Positions 45,101 through 57,200 of a stretch of DNA of 64,000 nucleotides are shown piece after piece. The notes under the pieces were generated by a model. The model ran no database searches. It was not told the origin of the DNA and saw only the letters and a program-made list of their open reading frames with translations. Position numbers and translations under genes: made by a program. This DNA comes from Undaria pinnatifida (Eukaryota; Sar; Phaeophyceae; Laminariales; Alariaceae), in NCBI GenBank assembly GCA_012845835.1, contig JABAKD010000009.1, positions 10,104,785 to 10,168,784 of the forward strand. The letters run 5' to 3'. How positions within the stretch are numbered: the stretch's first letter is position 1; each line of letters starts with the position of its first letter.

Positions 45101-48100
45101 TCTTATTGTTCTTGTTGTCTTTCGCCTTTTCGCCCGCGTAGAGCACAAATAGTTGCGCTGATCCCGGTTCCCCTGTTTTATCCTTCCTCCGCTTGTTTTC
45201 GCATGCTGGCGTTCGCTAGGCACGTGTGGCGTTAATCTGCTGCATGTGTACAATACTTGCGCGATGTTATGATTGACCTCATCCCTTTCTCGACTCCACT
45301 CCCACCCGTTCTCTCGCTGTCCCGCGGTTCCGTCTCCGTGTGCCCTTCAGGATGCCCCGCCCCCCCTGCCGCCTCCTCATCTTCTCAACGCCAAGGCAGC
45401 GACAGAAACAATAGCTACACACGAACCTGTCCGTTGTAGGCTCCGGCCCGACCCTCTGCCCCGGGAAATCTTTCTTCAGCAGGGAGCGGATGAAGCTCGT
45501 CTTTCCGACGCTGTACTGTCCAACGATGAGCACCATTGGCTTGGCCTCGAAGTCTGCAGGGTTCATGGGTGGCGAGTGGAAGTGCGCGTAGCGGCTCGAC
45601 TCCTCCAGGGGCAGTATCTGCCCGGCAAAATATTAGAAGCGACCGAAGGAGATTGGGGGAAAGAGTGGGCGTGGGCAACGGCCTTGATGTTTCTTTGTTA
45701 CATTCGTCGACCACCACCACCACAACCACAACCACAACCACAACAACAACCACCACAATCATCACAACGACAACAACCATCACAACAACAACAACAACAA
45801 CAGTGATTGCGAGCCCAATCGTACTTTCTTCGGGATTGCTCTCATCGCTCGGCGTTTGTACCGTTCTTTAGCGACGCACCGAGTCGCAAACTCGGGCCTA
45901 AACATAATCGCGCACATGCGCGCAGCCGTATCACACGGCGACGCTACTCTGCGATTACTTCCAGAGACACTAGTCGTTCTATGAGACCCCCTGGAAGCTT
46001 GAGAGGAGGATACGCACTCTCTTCTCTCTTCCCTGTCGCACTTGGCGCCAAATGCTACAAATATATATAATATATATATACATGCGCTAGGTACATCGTA
46101 CGATACGCAGCCGCGACCGCCAGGGCTGTGCGTTGGTTGCCTGTTCTAATAGTGTATTACAGTGTGGTACAGTTTGTTACGTGCGGATCTCTTGCGCGTT
46201 GTATCCGACTCGTGCGTTTGTGGCGCGCACATGCGTTTTGGCATCGAGAAGATATTATTAATAGATTTTATTAATAAAGTCCATTGGTCAGTTTACTTCG
46301 ACACCCAACTAATACTATCCTTAGTGTTTTACGGGGGGAACATACAGTACAGTAGTGTAATCAGGACCAAATAGGGTAAGAAAAAAAGAGAATGTACAGG
46401 TTATAGTGCATGCGGTGGGTTCTGATTGCTATGGCCCTAGCTAATAATAAACTATAGCTATAGCCGTCAAGTCCAACCAACCCAAAGCTCTACCAGAAAC
46501 CGCACTGTTTCCTCGAAAATAGCAGAGCTTTTCAAGGGTGGGGTCACTTCTAGCGCCTTGGGTCGGGTCGAGTACGGATGATCCGCCCTGGCCCGTGCCA
46601 CTTAGGAAACCTCCTGATCCGACGCAACCCTATCTGTGAGATGCCGAACGCTTCCTGATCCGACCCGACCCGACCCGACCCGACCCGCCCCGACCCACGA
46701 CATTTAAAAAAACTCTCTACCCGACCGCGGATGGCGTCATGACGCATGAAAAGCCCTGGAAACTATAGTTTTTCGAACAAAGAAAAACTCGAAAAAAGAC
46801 GAAAAAAAAAAAACGCGTACTGTACCTTCTTTCGGTAGAGCTTCTTGAGCCCGTCGAAGATCACCTCCTTGTCGGTGTTGGACAGCAAAGCCCGGGCGAT
46901 TTCTGCCTCCTGCGCGTCCACCCCCGCCGCCCCCTCCCCTCGCCCTTCGCCTGCCGCACCCTGGCGGTACTGGCTCAGCTTCACCTTTGACCACATCAAA
47001 CAACAAGATACGTATGTAGGCAGGCGTGGAAGGCAGGCAGGCATGCAGACAGACGGGTAGGCAGGCGCGGGGTGGGGTGGGATGTTGTGGGGTGGGGGTG
47101 AGGGTGGGGTGGAAAGGCGGAGTCGGATGTGATCCTTACATGGACAAACCAAAGCCCAGGGGACGAGCACCGTGTGTCATCGCGGCTCTACAGCGCCACA
47201 TGCAATCAATCTCTGCAAGAAAACAACCCCCCCCCCCCCCCGACGCCGTTGTTGGCAACACTCGTACTATTACTATTTGCACAGCTCTGACATATTCCTG
47301 AGAGTCAGGGGGGCGAGCTTTTTCGTCTGCGTCCTACCTCCCATTGACGCCATATTTGCACGCAATCTGTCTACTGTTGCCGCATGACGCGGCTGATTCT
47401 TTTCAGACCACCTCTGGCTTCGATTCCCCCCCCCCTCCCCTGCCCCCCCCCTGCCCCCACCCCGCGCGCGAATCAAGCAACCATGGCCTTGGCGGGCAGC
47501 ACGCGAAAGCATCGGTTTGCATTGATCGGAAATCCTACTGATACATACCTGGTACATTTTGGACCCCCGCGCAATTGATGTCATGCTACCAAAAAAAAAG
47601 AAAAACCCATGGCATCTTAGCCCTTTGGTCTGTGCGACGTATCTGGTTCTTCCGCACTACAAGGTGTAGCTCTCTCGTACGGCGCTCTGCGTTCAACGTG
47701 CCCATCTACTTTATACACGAACGACGTGTTGCATTCAGCACGTATCAGGGACCAGGTACCGGTATTTGGTTCGAGATAGCGCCTATCAGGTAGGTTTCAA
47801 TATTTCGAAGTACAGCAGTACGCGCTCGTCGGCTGCTGCTGTGTGCGAAAATCTACTGAATAACTGGTCGAAAACGTTAACTCATTTGGCAAGCTCCAAG
47901 CGCGAGAACAACCGACCCTATTGCTGTGATCGCCCGTGCCTTACGGTATTGCACAACCCTTGTTTACACTACTGTAGTACCGGTGGAGGATACCGTAGAT
48001 CAGTGACTCCCCTTGATCCTATGATTTTATATACGTATGATCCCCCTGGGATCTTTATGGGATATCATGCGCACACTTGATTCCAGGCCGACCTATTTCC

Positions 48101-48407
48101 AGCGCCTTTTTAACCGCGTCAACATTTTTGGGGATAAACTACTTGGAATTAACGTCGAATACCTGTTCAGGTCTATCAAGGGCAACACACCTCGGGCGTG
48201 ATAGCTCCGGCAGAAGCGGCTGAAGGCGGCTCCCACCTCCCGCCCGCGCCCCCGCCTCCCCCCGTGGCCACTCCCCCCGCTCCTGCGCCCTCTCCAGCCC
48301 CGCCCATATTTCTAACGCCTGACCCCGGCTGTTGAAACCCCCCGCCGTGCCCGATGTTTCCGTTACTGTTACCGTTTTCATACGATCCGCCGTAAATTTG
48401 ATTCTGC

Positions 48408-48443
<36 letters not shown>

Positions 48444-49303
48444 GGAGGTGACAGCGAGCCTTGGTACTCCCAGAGAGAAGGCTCCTGCTGCTGGTGATAT
48501 TGTGGTGGTGGTGGTTGCTGCTGCTGTTGATGTTGATGTTGCCGTTGTTGCGAGCTCGTAGTAGCGGCAGCCCCCTGCCCCCCCCGCCCCCGTCCGTTCA
48601 TCGTCATCAGCCGCTCGTTCATCTGCTGCCGCGTTTCCTCCCCACCTCCACCCTGGTCTACTCCCCCGCCTTGACCCTGTTGGGCAAAACTCTCCTGGCC
48701 AACTGCCCCCGCCCCCGCCCCCACCCCATGCCCATTTGCCCCGTGCTGGCTCATCGCCCCGGGCCATTGACCTCGTCCTCTCGGCGGTTCGTCGTCTTCG
48801 CGAGCAGCGCTTTGTCCCGGAGTACCTTGTGAATCTACTCCCCAAACATCCCCTGCTTCGCCACCGCCTGTGGATAAGCTACCGCTCCCTGCCGGCGGCG
48901 CCACGGGGTCTAGAGGTGGTTTTGGTCCAGGAGGGGGAGGGGTGTAGCCAGTCCATCGATCTTCCTTCCTGCTGCCAGCGTGAGAGAGGGAAGCGGGAGG
49001 TGGGGGGGGGGGGGGAGGGTTGCCCGATCCCGAGGCGGCAACAGCGCCGACGAGCACCACCCCAAGGGTGAGCGCTGCCACGAGGTAGCATGGTCGTGGG
49101 CGGGGGCGACAACGACGGAGGCAGCGACTGCTGTTGCGGCTGGCGCTAGTGCTGGTGCTTCGGCTGGTGGTGGTGCCAATCGTGCTGGTGCTGGTGTTGT
49201 TCCTGCTATTCCTGCTGCCGCTGAAGCAACGGCCTGCGCAGTGGTCGGTGCTGCTGTACACGTGTTCATGGGCACCTAGCCTTGTGCCCTCCGGACGCTG
49301 CAT
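39110..49303 (-). CDS. EHD-family dynamin-like GTPase with N-terminal membrane anchor, no EH domain
   Basis: Minus-strand exons: 49303-48191, 46984-46826, 45617-45427, 44986-44893, 43996-43912, 43735-43660, 43401-43300, 42773-42602, 42103-41936, 40152-40072, 39259-39110 (TAG). All phases agree and give 796 aa. G motifs: P-loop GQYSVGKT (457-464), switch I TTD (about 485-487), DTPG (545-548), NKAD (611-614). The N-terminal helix (LLSNTDKEVIFDGLKKLYRK) and the helical domain (NELVKRARSVKVHAYIIHYL) are typical of EHD proteins, ATPases that tubulate endosomal membranes. The protein stops at IPKLMEKAAKPAKR, just where animal EHDs continue into the EH domain; no EH or EF-hand domain is seen at either end. 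The first exon adds a basic stretch, one hydrophobic segment (CYLVAALTLGVVLVGAVAA, about 72-90) and a long Gly/Pro/Gln-rich region with a poly-Gln run. The GTPase part is near certain. The join of the 49303-48191 exon to it rests on phase and a good donor (GAG|GTGTGT). The start ATG is the first in frame after an upstream stop, but an acceptor near 49354 could extend the protein. Confidence 0.85.
39515..39880 (+). repeat. Copy of the 620-bp repeat family (partial)
   Basis: It is highly similar to 19420-19740, from CTCCAGCTGTGACATCGAAG to TGAGGGCCTGATTTTGATCA. It sits in the EHD intron between exons 40152-40072 and 39259-39110. Shorter decayed traces occur at about 21540-21600 and 55190-55255. 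Confidence 0.8.
45706..45802 (+). repeat. ACC/ACA trinucleotide repeat
   Basis: About 95 bp of mixed ACC, ACA and CAA units in the EHD intron between exons 46984-46826 and 45617-45427. Confidence 0.85.
46548..46720. repeat. CGACC-rich repeat shared with 59965-60110
   Basis: It contains GGGTCGGGTCGAG, TCCTGATCCGACGC and a CCCGA pentamer run (46655-46692), then ACATTTAAAA. The region 59965-60110 shows the same order (GGGTCGG, CCTGACCC, ACTTTAAA), so both are copies of one dispersed element. Confidence 0.55.
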
Positions 49304-49519
49304 TTGAATAATTTCCTTCCCCGAACCACTACTGCTTGAGCTCAAGCACCCCCTGAAAAGCTGGCTGCCGTATTCTCTTAATCACGAGTAAGAGCAGGCA
49401 CAAAGCCTGGTACTCTATGCCGTGTCAAGTAGCATAGAGTCGGAGTCGGTCGTGTTGTCGTCGTTGTCGTGTTTCGTCGAAAGCGGCTTTACAAGTGAGC
49501 TTTAGGCGTGTTTTTACAG

Positions 49520-49735
49520 GAGTTCGGGGAGATTGTTCAATTCCTGGATCTTGAAGATCTCGCCAACCGGGCGAGCTTGCGGTCAAGATTACTCGCCCGA
49601 CATGCAGTGCTGCTCGCGAGTGCAATAATCGGCTCGTTGTGGCGCCCAAAGCAGCTAACTGCGGATGACACGTTACACAAGATTTTACCGAGGGTTCTTG
49701 TTCTATCATGTCGTTCGGATTTGCTTGCGTCGTGA
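49520..49735 (+). pseudogene. Possible F-box-like coding fragment
   Basis: An open stretch follows a good acceptor (GTGTTTTTACAG|GAG) and reads EFGEIVQFLDLEDLANRASL, then RSRLLARH, ending at TGA. The spacing of Leu/Asp residues recalls an F-box helix pair ('fLdleDLaraslv'). There is no start codon and no partner exon was found nearby. It could be a decayed exon, a lone 3' exon of an unrecognised gene, or chance. Confidence 0.2.
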
Positions 49736-49888
49736 TATCAGCTGTGCACCATACATACCCTGAGATACATCAACAGGGATATACTGATACCTCGTAGATA
49801 CAGCAGATTAGACTATATCATTATACCATGAGAAAAGGCTCAGAGGCTGGGCAGTAGTTCATCCTCGTTACAATAGAACAGAGGTGCA

Positions 49889-49891
49889 GAG

Positions 49892-49923
<32 letters not shown>

Positions 49924-49924
49924 G
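49889..49924 (+). repeat. (GTT)n microsatellite
   Basis: About 36 bp of pure GTT repeats in the intergenic region left of the 620-bp repeat array. Confidence 0.85.
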
Positions 49925-50295
49925 CTCTCACATTAACTCGCATACATGACACAATCAAGTCCGTGGTCACAGGACAGGTTCCAGTCGCTCTGGAGTGGAA
50001 GAACACGTAGTACTGGTACTCGTACGTAATAATAAGTTGCGCAGACTCGCCAGCAGGGTAGTGTAGCGAGGTAAGGCCAGCTGCATACACATCGCTACGA
50101 ACAGAAACCAACGAGAGAATATGCAGTACACTCCACCAACCATGCTGCGCATGCATGCACATGGATGGGTCGGATGGCAAACAAAACAATAAATACCAGG
50201 GGGACTTCGCCAAGGCGGGCGGTCGCCGCTGCGGGTTGCCGCCCGCCTTGGCTCCGGGCATCCCCGAAATTTTCATCTGTCAATGATGCATAACA

Positions 50296-51650
50296 TAGCC
50301 CCTACATTTATGCGTAATACGCGCGATCGAAGGATCACACACAAGCTCGCAAAGATGAGTTTCGACCAAATCTTCGATCTCACAGCTGGAGTATTTTATA
50401 TTATGTGACCTAAACGTCTTGAAAACCCTCCCCCCCCCCCCACCCCCCGGTTTTTTTTTTTTCCCCCCTCCCTCTTCCTCAAACGCCCCACCTAACATCG
50501 AAATCTGCCAGAGTAATGAACACTTCCACGCACTTGTTATCACCTCATTATCGTTCTAGAGCCATCCATGCCGCTGCTGCGATCCCCCCCCCCCCCCCCC
50601 CCCCAACGCCCCCTCCTTCCCCACCACCCGAAATATCGCCTAGACCTAGCACCACGCGTATAGCAAACCCCTACATCTATGCGACATGATTTTTTCGCCC
50701 CCCCCCTCTCCCCCCTGCCTAACGTTCTTCAAAACTCCGCCCTCCCCTCACCGGTTATTCGACTTACAGCACTTGATAAACTGATGTATTTCATTCCACA
50801 GCTGTCAGATTTTGTCCCCCTCAAAAACGGCTTTTATAGTTTCCGCGCACAGACTGACAACATCACCCTGTTGACCCTGATAGCTATACTGTAGTCGCAA
50901 GGGTGGAGTAGACGGCCTATATCCTTAATGAGGACACACAACCCGTAACACGCGCGATCGGAGTATCACACACAAGCTTGCAAAAAAGATGAGTTTCGAC
51001 CAAATCTTCCATCTCACAGCTGGAGTATTTTATATTATGTGACCTAAACCTCTTGAAAAACCTTCCCTCCCCCCCCCGGATTTTTTTTGTTCCCGCTCCC
51101 TCTTCCTGAAGCACACCACCTAACATCGAAATCTGCCAGAGTAATGAGCACTTCCACGCACTTGTTATCACCTCATTATCTTTCTAGAGCCATCCATGCC
51201 GCTGCTGCAATCCCCCCCCCCCCAACGCCCCCTCCTTCCCCACCACCCGAAATGTCGCCTAGACCTAGCACCACGCGTATAGCAAACCCCTACATCTATG
51301 CGATATTATTTTTCAACCCGCCGCTTTCCCCCCCCCCCACATCCTTCAAAACTCCGCCCTCCCCTCACCGGTTATTCGACTTACAGGATTCACTTGATAA
51401 ACTGATTAATTTCCTTCCACAGCTGTCAGATTTTGTCTCCCTCAAAAACGGGTTTAATAGTTCCCCGCGCACAGACTGACTAACATCACCCTGTTGACCT
51501 TGATAACTACAATGTAGTTGCAAGGGGAGTCGCCGACCCATACTTTAATGAGGACACACAACCCGTAACACGCGCGATCGGAGTATCACACAGCTTGCAA
51601 AGATGAGTTTTGACAAAATCGTCGATCTCACAGCTGGACTGTATTTTGGT
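50296..51650 (-). repeat. Tandem array of a ~620-bp repeat, about 2.2 copies
   Basis: The block GATGAGTTTCGACCAAATCT occurs at about 50355 and 50987, and a diverged form at about 51602, giving spacings near 632 and 615 bp. Each full unit contains GCGCGATCGNAGNATCACAC, a C-rich tract, CCTAACATCGAAATCTGCCA, TCATTATC(G/T)TTCTAGAGC, ACTTACAG...ACTTGATAAACTGAT and CATCACCCTGTTGACC. Inverted relatives are at 19400-20200 and 39515-39880. Confidence 0.85.
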
Positions 51651-52784
51651 ATTTTTATAATACTACGAGTATCACAGGCAAATCGAGGTTGTACATACAT
51701 GCGGCAGCACTGCTATTGTCTTCACATTAAACGTTCTTGCTACCCAACGAAATCTTCAGTACACCCAGTGCTCGTGCTGATTCTTCATGTATATCCTAGA
51801 GAGATACAAATTCTGTGGTCAGACAACAGAGTAAACCAAACAGTCGCAATGCGTCAAGGTAAAGCAAGTGAAATGCTAGCGTACCGGGTACAACAACACT
51901 CAACAAAAAAACTAGCCAGACACCATAACAAGAAAGAAAAAGAGGGAAAAAAAAAACGAAAGGAAAAAATATGTTCAAAACGAAACGAACGACAGGTGTT
52001 CTGAGGAATGTCATGCAAGAAAATCAGAAGGGAAAAGCTGCAAGATGGAACCTTTTGTATAGATCTATCCATACCAGGTATGCATGGGGTACGTATGTAT
52101 GTTACAAATAATTGGCGAAAAGCGGAGGTTGAGGGTGGAAACTGGAAACGATTACAGACAGGCTCCGGTCGCCTCATCGGCAACAGGCATACCTTCATTA
52201 CTAGACGGAGTATCAGCCACTCGCCTTCCCTTCCGAAAGAGAGTACCAAAAAAGCAACTAGTACCCGAGCTCGTGCAACATAAGATGTTCAACGTTCGTG
52301 TGTAGCGTCCATCGTCACCCTATTCATACATACAACTGTAGAAGAGAGGGTCGGAGATACCTATCGTAGACCTCGTAACACACATGCACGAAAGGACACG
52401 TCGCCGGCCAGGCAACATGAGATCTCGGGTCGCGAGCTGTCTACCCATCATTGGCGGCATTGACCCGTTCCCGGCAAAATAGCTGCGGGAGGTACGTCCC
52501 GTTGCAAGATCGTGGTGTGGGCTCCATTCTTCTTCACTATAGGCTTAGCATCTCTCCGTGCCTACGCATAACGCAGACCAAAGTTTCCGCTCGCGTCGGC
52601 CGTGAAAGACGATCGCCAAGGGAACCCCGCGCACCAAGGCCCTCCGCGACAACATCTCCGATACAGGATCGGCTCCGGGCATGGGCAGGGGTTGACACAA
52701 CACCCGAACCGAACTCAATTGATAAAATAAAAGCACCGGCGTATGATATCCTGTGTTCATATCATACGGGTTTGTGACCAACAT

Positions 52785-52975
52785 TGCCAAAATCGCCAAG
52801 AAGCGACCGGCATGGCCAACTCGTTTCATCGCCAAATTCGCCGAAACGACCAAAATGGTCAACATGCTTCAATTGGCCAAAATGCCAAAAGGACCAGAAC
52901 GACTAAAAGAATGGCCAGCATGTTTCGAATAACCAAAATGGACAAAATGGAAGCACAGCACAAAAATGGGGAGGC
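52785..52975 (+). repeat. Degenerate AAAATGGCCAACATG-type repeat
   Basis: Repeated ATGGCCAA, CCAAAATGG and GTCAACATG words at irregular spacing, with no protein signature. It is an old minisatellite in the intergenic region. Confidence 0.55.
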
Positions 52976-54247
52976 GAGTCACTGGCTACCTATTAATATA
53001 TAGTCTATATATCTGTGCGGCTAACGAAAAATAAAAAAACAAAAGTTTTTCACGTTGTATTGAGGCGTTCAGAAGGGCGTTAACGATAACCCTCCCCTTC
53101 TGCGCCGGCCTAGCTAGCACACAGTCCTAACCTATTGGGATGCCGCACCAAAACCGTGGGCAAAACGGCTACGATTATTGGTAATAAAACTAATACACGC
53201 AGGTAGATAAAAGCCGCATCAACTAAAAATACGGGTTTTTCCTCGTGCGCCCCTGCCCTCCTCTTTTCCCCACGAGCTGTCAGATTATCAATCATTAGGC
53301 AAACCGCCGGCAAGCGAAGGTCACCGGAGTCGCCATCCGTTTTTGCTTTCTTTCTGTGCGTCAATCCAAGCGACCTCATGGCAACCTGGCGGCTTTTTCG
53401 CCGAAGAACGCATCACTGCTCAGTGGCGGACCTATGGACGAAAAAAGGCAAAAATCAAGGGGACAAAAATAAAAAAATACGTGGAATGGCACATCAAATT
53501 GAGAGTTGGTTCGTTCGCCGAGGGAGCGGCGCGTGACACGAAGGGGATACAGGGGGGGGGGGGGGGATACATAGGGAGGAGCTCCACGCCGTCTTGGCTT
53601 CCTGCGGTGGCATGCAGCGTGCTTTTCTCACCGCGCAGCGAAAAATATACACCAGCACGTATAGAAGAGGCATAAGCTTCCGGCGTTGGGGTCACCCCTT
53701 CCATTATCAAACACGAATAGCCGCCACATCAGTTGAACACTCGCAAACAAGAGCCTCGGAAGGGGAGGGTTACCCTTAAATACGCCAGCAACACGTCAGA
53801 ACGGTACCAAAAACGCGCCACCCATGCCTCCATGCTGCAACTCCACGCCGTCACACACACGCACATCAGCGACACCGAAACAGCACACGGCAGGCACTAG
53901 ATAAGAGCCTGGAGGCAGAGTCTACCCCGTACAGGTACACTCCAAAAACACACCTGACATCAAAATATTCACACGTTAATCGACTGAACCCTTATAAACT
54001 GCAAGCATGCTATGGGTTAAAAAAACTTGGTTTTAGTGTGTGGGATACTATCTGCAGCGGTGAGTGCTTCGCTGTCACGACTGCCTTTTCAAAAACAAGA
54101 TTGTCAGAAAAAAAAAAAAAAAAAAAAACATATCGGAACGTATCGACCGCACCCGACGCTGCAGCAGCAACGGCGCCAGCCACCCCACCGAGCATCACGC
54201 CCTCAATATACACAGCGAGCCGTCACCCTCCCTCTGCTCCCCCTCAC

Positions 54248-57200
54248 CTTAAGAATCTTGAGCGCGAGATCCTTCGCCGGCGAGTCGTAGTCGCGGTAGG
54301 CCACGATGATCGTATCCCCAGGCTGGCAAAAGCCGGCGCACTTGGCCAAGTTCACGGCGTCGAGCGGCTGATTTCCCGGCGAGCTCGGCGGGTCGAGCAC
54401 CAAGGGGTGAAGCCCGCGGTGCAGAATGAGCTGCCGCCCCACCTTCTGGGTGGGACACGACGCCATCACCTGCGGGTACGCATGGGGGAGGTAGGGCACA
54501 AGGACACGTTAAGAGCGCGGTACACACTTTTCAAGGCCATTCGGTGGCTCAAGACTTTTCGGGGGATAAGACAACAGCTAAATCGACTTGTCACGAAAAA
54601 AGAAAATGGAGTCAGTATGGGATCCTTTCGCAGTACAGTCAGTACCAGTCCGACAATAATATAAGCTCGATATGAAAAACAAATACAAGCTTGACACGGA
54701 ATTGGAGGCCACGTGGTACTGCCGTCACAAACCAAAGACAAAATTGATATCGCATCCCCGTGCAGATACAGATCGAAGGATTTGAGACATTCATGAGTTG
54801 ATCTGGGGATGGGTGCTCACTCATCATCCCGTCCCTAAGATCTCGGCGCTTCGCACATTGTTCGAGCGTTCTTCCCATCGAGTTCATATTTACCGTCGCG
54901 CTGGTAGTAGGTAAGACCTTTGGTAGAGATAAACAAGACCACCTACATTGGCGTGTCATGATGGTCTGAAATAAAAATGCGTACACGCTGCAACCCTTAC
55001 ACACTGCAACAATTGTCTCACTCGATTTTATTAAATTAGGCCTTGTCTCACAAAAAACGTGGCTGCAATTCTAAACGACTGCGCAACAAACCCGAAACGT
55101 GCGCAAGCCACGAACAAACTCCTGGCAACATCCAGAGCGAGTAATACATTTTCAAAGAGTAATACATCCGTGATAAACGCCCGGACGGAGTATCACTCAC
55201 GCAACTTGCAAAGTTGAGCATCGACCCTTAAATTGATCGAAGTCACAGCTGACGTATTTGAAACAATCTTATAAAATAACTCCCCACGTCACCTCCCCCC
55301 CCCCCCCCACCTCCTCCCATCAACAAGAAGTAACCAATTCGTAGAAAAAGAGACAAAAGAGACAAGACAGGAGACAAAACGGGTCCAACAACAACTCAAC
55401 GAAAAGGCAACCACAACATCGTATCCCCGGTTTTCCTGACACCCAACGAATGTCAGTGTGCACCCGACCACGACAGCTGCGTGTGGTCGGCGTGAAAAAG
55501 ACGGCAGACAACAAAATCAACAGGCTGCAAAAAAAAAAATAAAGTTACTCGTATACAGCAGTACGTTCCTGAGGTAGCCCCTTGGACTGAATCCGGCACC
55601 GACACAGCTGCTGCGTTATAGCTGAACAACCCATTTGAATGTTACGCGTCGAAAGGTTTGCAGAGAGTCGCGGGGCATGCTTTCAGGCCGCACCCGTCGT
55701 TTCGCCATCAGGAGGGAAACAAAACGCGGGGAAAACACACGTGTTGTAAAATTCGTAAACCGTCACCACTGAGGGGAGCCGTAGTGCCAATATCGGCCAA
55801 ATTAGAGGCCATCCTGCCGCACTTCCGGTGTTGGCAGGTTCACCTGTACCAAGCGACGACACCGGCATTATAGCGGGCAGCCGGCACTACTCAACCGGCA
55901 CTATATAGGGACCTGTGCCGTGCTGCTGTACTACATACACACGACTTTCGGTGTGTGCTAAAAACTTGGTTACTATGCACACGCCGAAAATCGACAATCC
56001 CACAAACGGTGAGAGCGGGTCCGGAGGCTGAGAATAACACTAAAAAACAAAAACGAAAAAAAAAAGGTAGCGTAACACGCAAATGCTGGCACATTACGGT
56101 CGAGACGACTTCCAGCACGCATCCCTCTTGGGAGTGTTGATTTTATCTTGATTATAGAATGGCGACAAAACAAAGTACAAGCACGTTCACATCGCGGTGC
56201 GAGCATGCGGCACACGGATGTGCAAGCTGTGATGCGCGTGTCCTTACCGGTACTTGCATTGGAGTTGTGGCTGCAAAATCGTCGTCGTCAACCTACATTT
56301 TTCCAGTAGCCCGGGTCGCTTCGTGTGAAGAATGCTGCTATCGTCAGTTTCGCTCGTCAATTTTTCCCTATACTACAATCAAGATAAAGCAAGCCCCTGA
56401 AGAGTTTTACAACGGCGTACCTGGAAAAAAGCAACGTCCCTTCTAAACTATTAAATAATTGAAACCACAGTTTCACGCACTAAACACTTGAAACTAGGCT
56501 TGGGGGTCAATTTTCGCAGAATACGGCTACTTGAAATTAGACGGGGTTCAGTTTAGCAGTGTTCACGTCAAGAGCGCAGAGAGGGGTACGCGCCGCAAGC
56601 TTAAGAAGAAAAAAGGACAGAGAAAAGAAGAAAAAAAAAAAAGGAAGAAAGGCCTTACCGGCACGTTTGGCCTGAATTTGGCCACCAGTCGTGCGAGGTG
56701 TCCTTTCTTTGTAACCACAACAATGAGCTTCGCCTCTGTAGTCCACGACAGCCCAAGACGGCGTTTCGGCCCAAAAAAGACAAAGCCGACGGAGGATAAA
56801 GGGAGGGAGGGAGGGAGGGAGGGAAGGGAGAGCAGTCAGTCGAAAAGCACCGGGACCAGAAGGTGGAAAAAAAATGGTAATACTGGTATATTCCAGGTAT
56901 CAAGAGAGCAGTTAGCGGAGCCGGGAAAAAACGGGAAAATTCATATACCAACCACCAGCTATAGTATGCAAAAATTGGTGTGGGCAAAACAACGAACACG
57001 GCGATTGCAACCGTCGTGCTAAAACAACAAACTTTGGCCATGCACGCGATGGACGCAGTCGCACCAAGACCCTCCTTTTTCCCCGGGCCACAAAGGACGG
57101 GGATTAAAAATATACGCAAAAAGTATGTAACACATGGAAGAAACATACCGAGCGCCCAGATGTTGGAGGCGTCTCTACTAACAGTAGGAATGGGGTACAG

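Larger units (their letters stand above)
49304..54247. other. Intergenic region, mostly repeats
   Basis: No complete gene was recognised between the EHD gene and pyruvate kinase. The region holds a weak F-box-like open stretch (49520-49735), a GTT microsatellite (49889-49924), the tandem ~620-bp repeat (50296-51650), degenerate CCAAAATGG-type repeats (52790-52960) and A-rich stretches near 51900-51970 and 54105-54130. Confidence 0.5.

Noticed and set aside
49304..49345. Extending the EHD N-terminus to 49345
   Set aside because: The codon at 49345 is TTG, not ATG. The first in-frame ATG is at 49303; an upstream spliced start remains possible.
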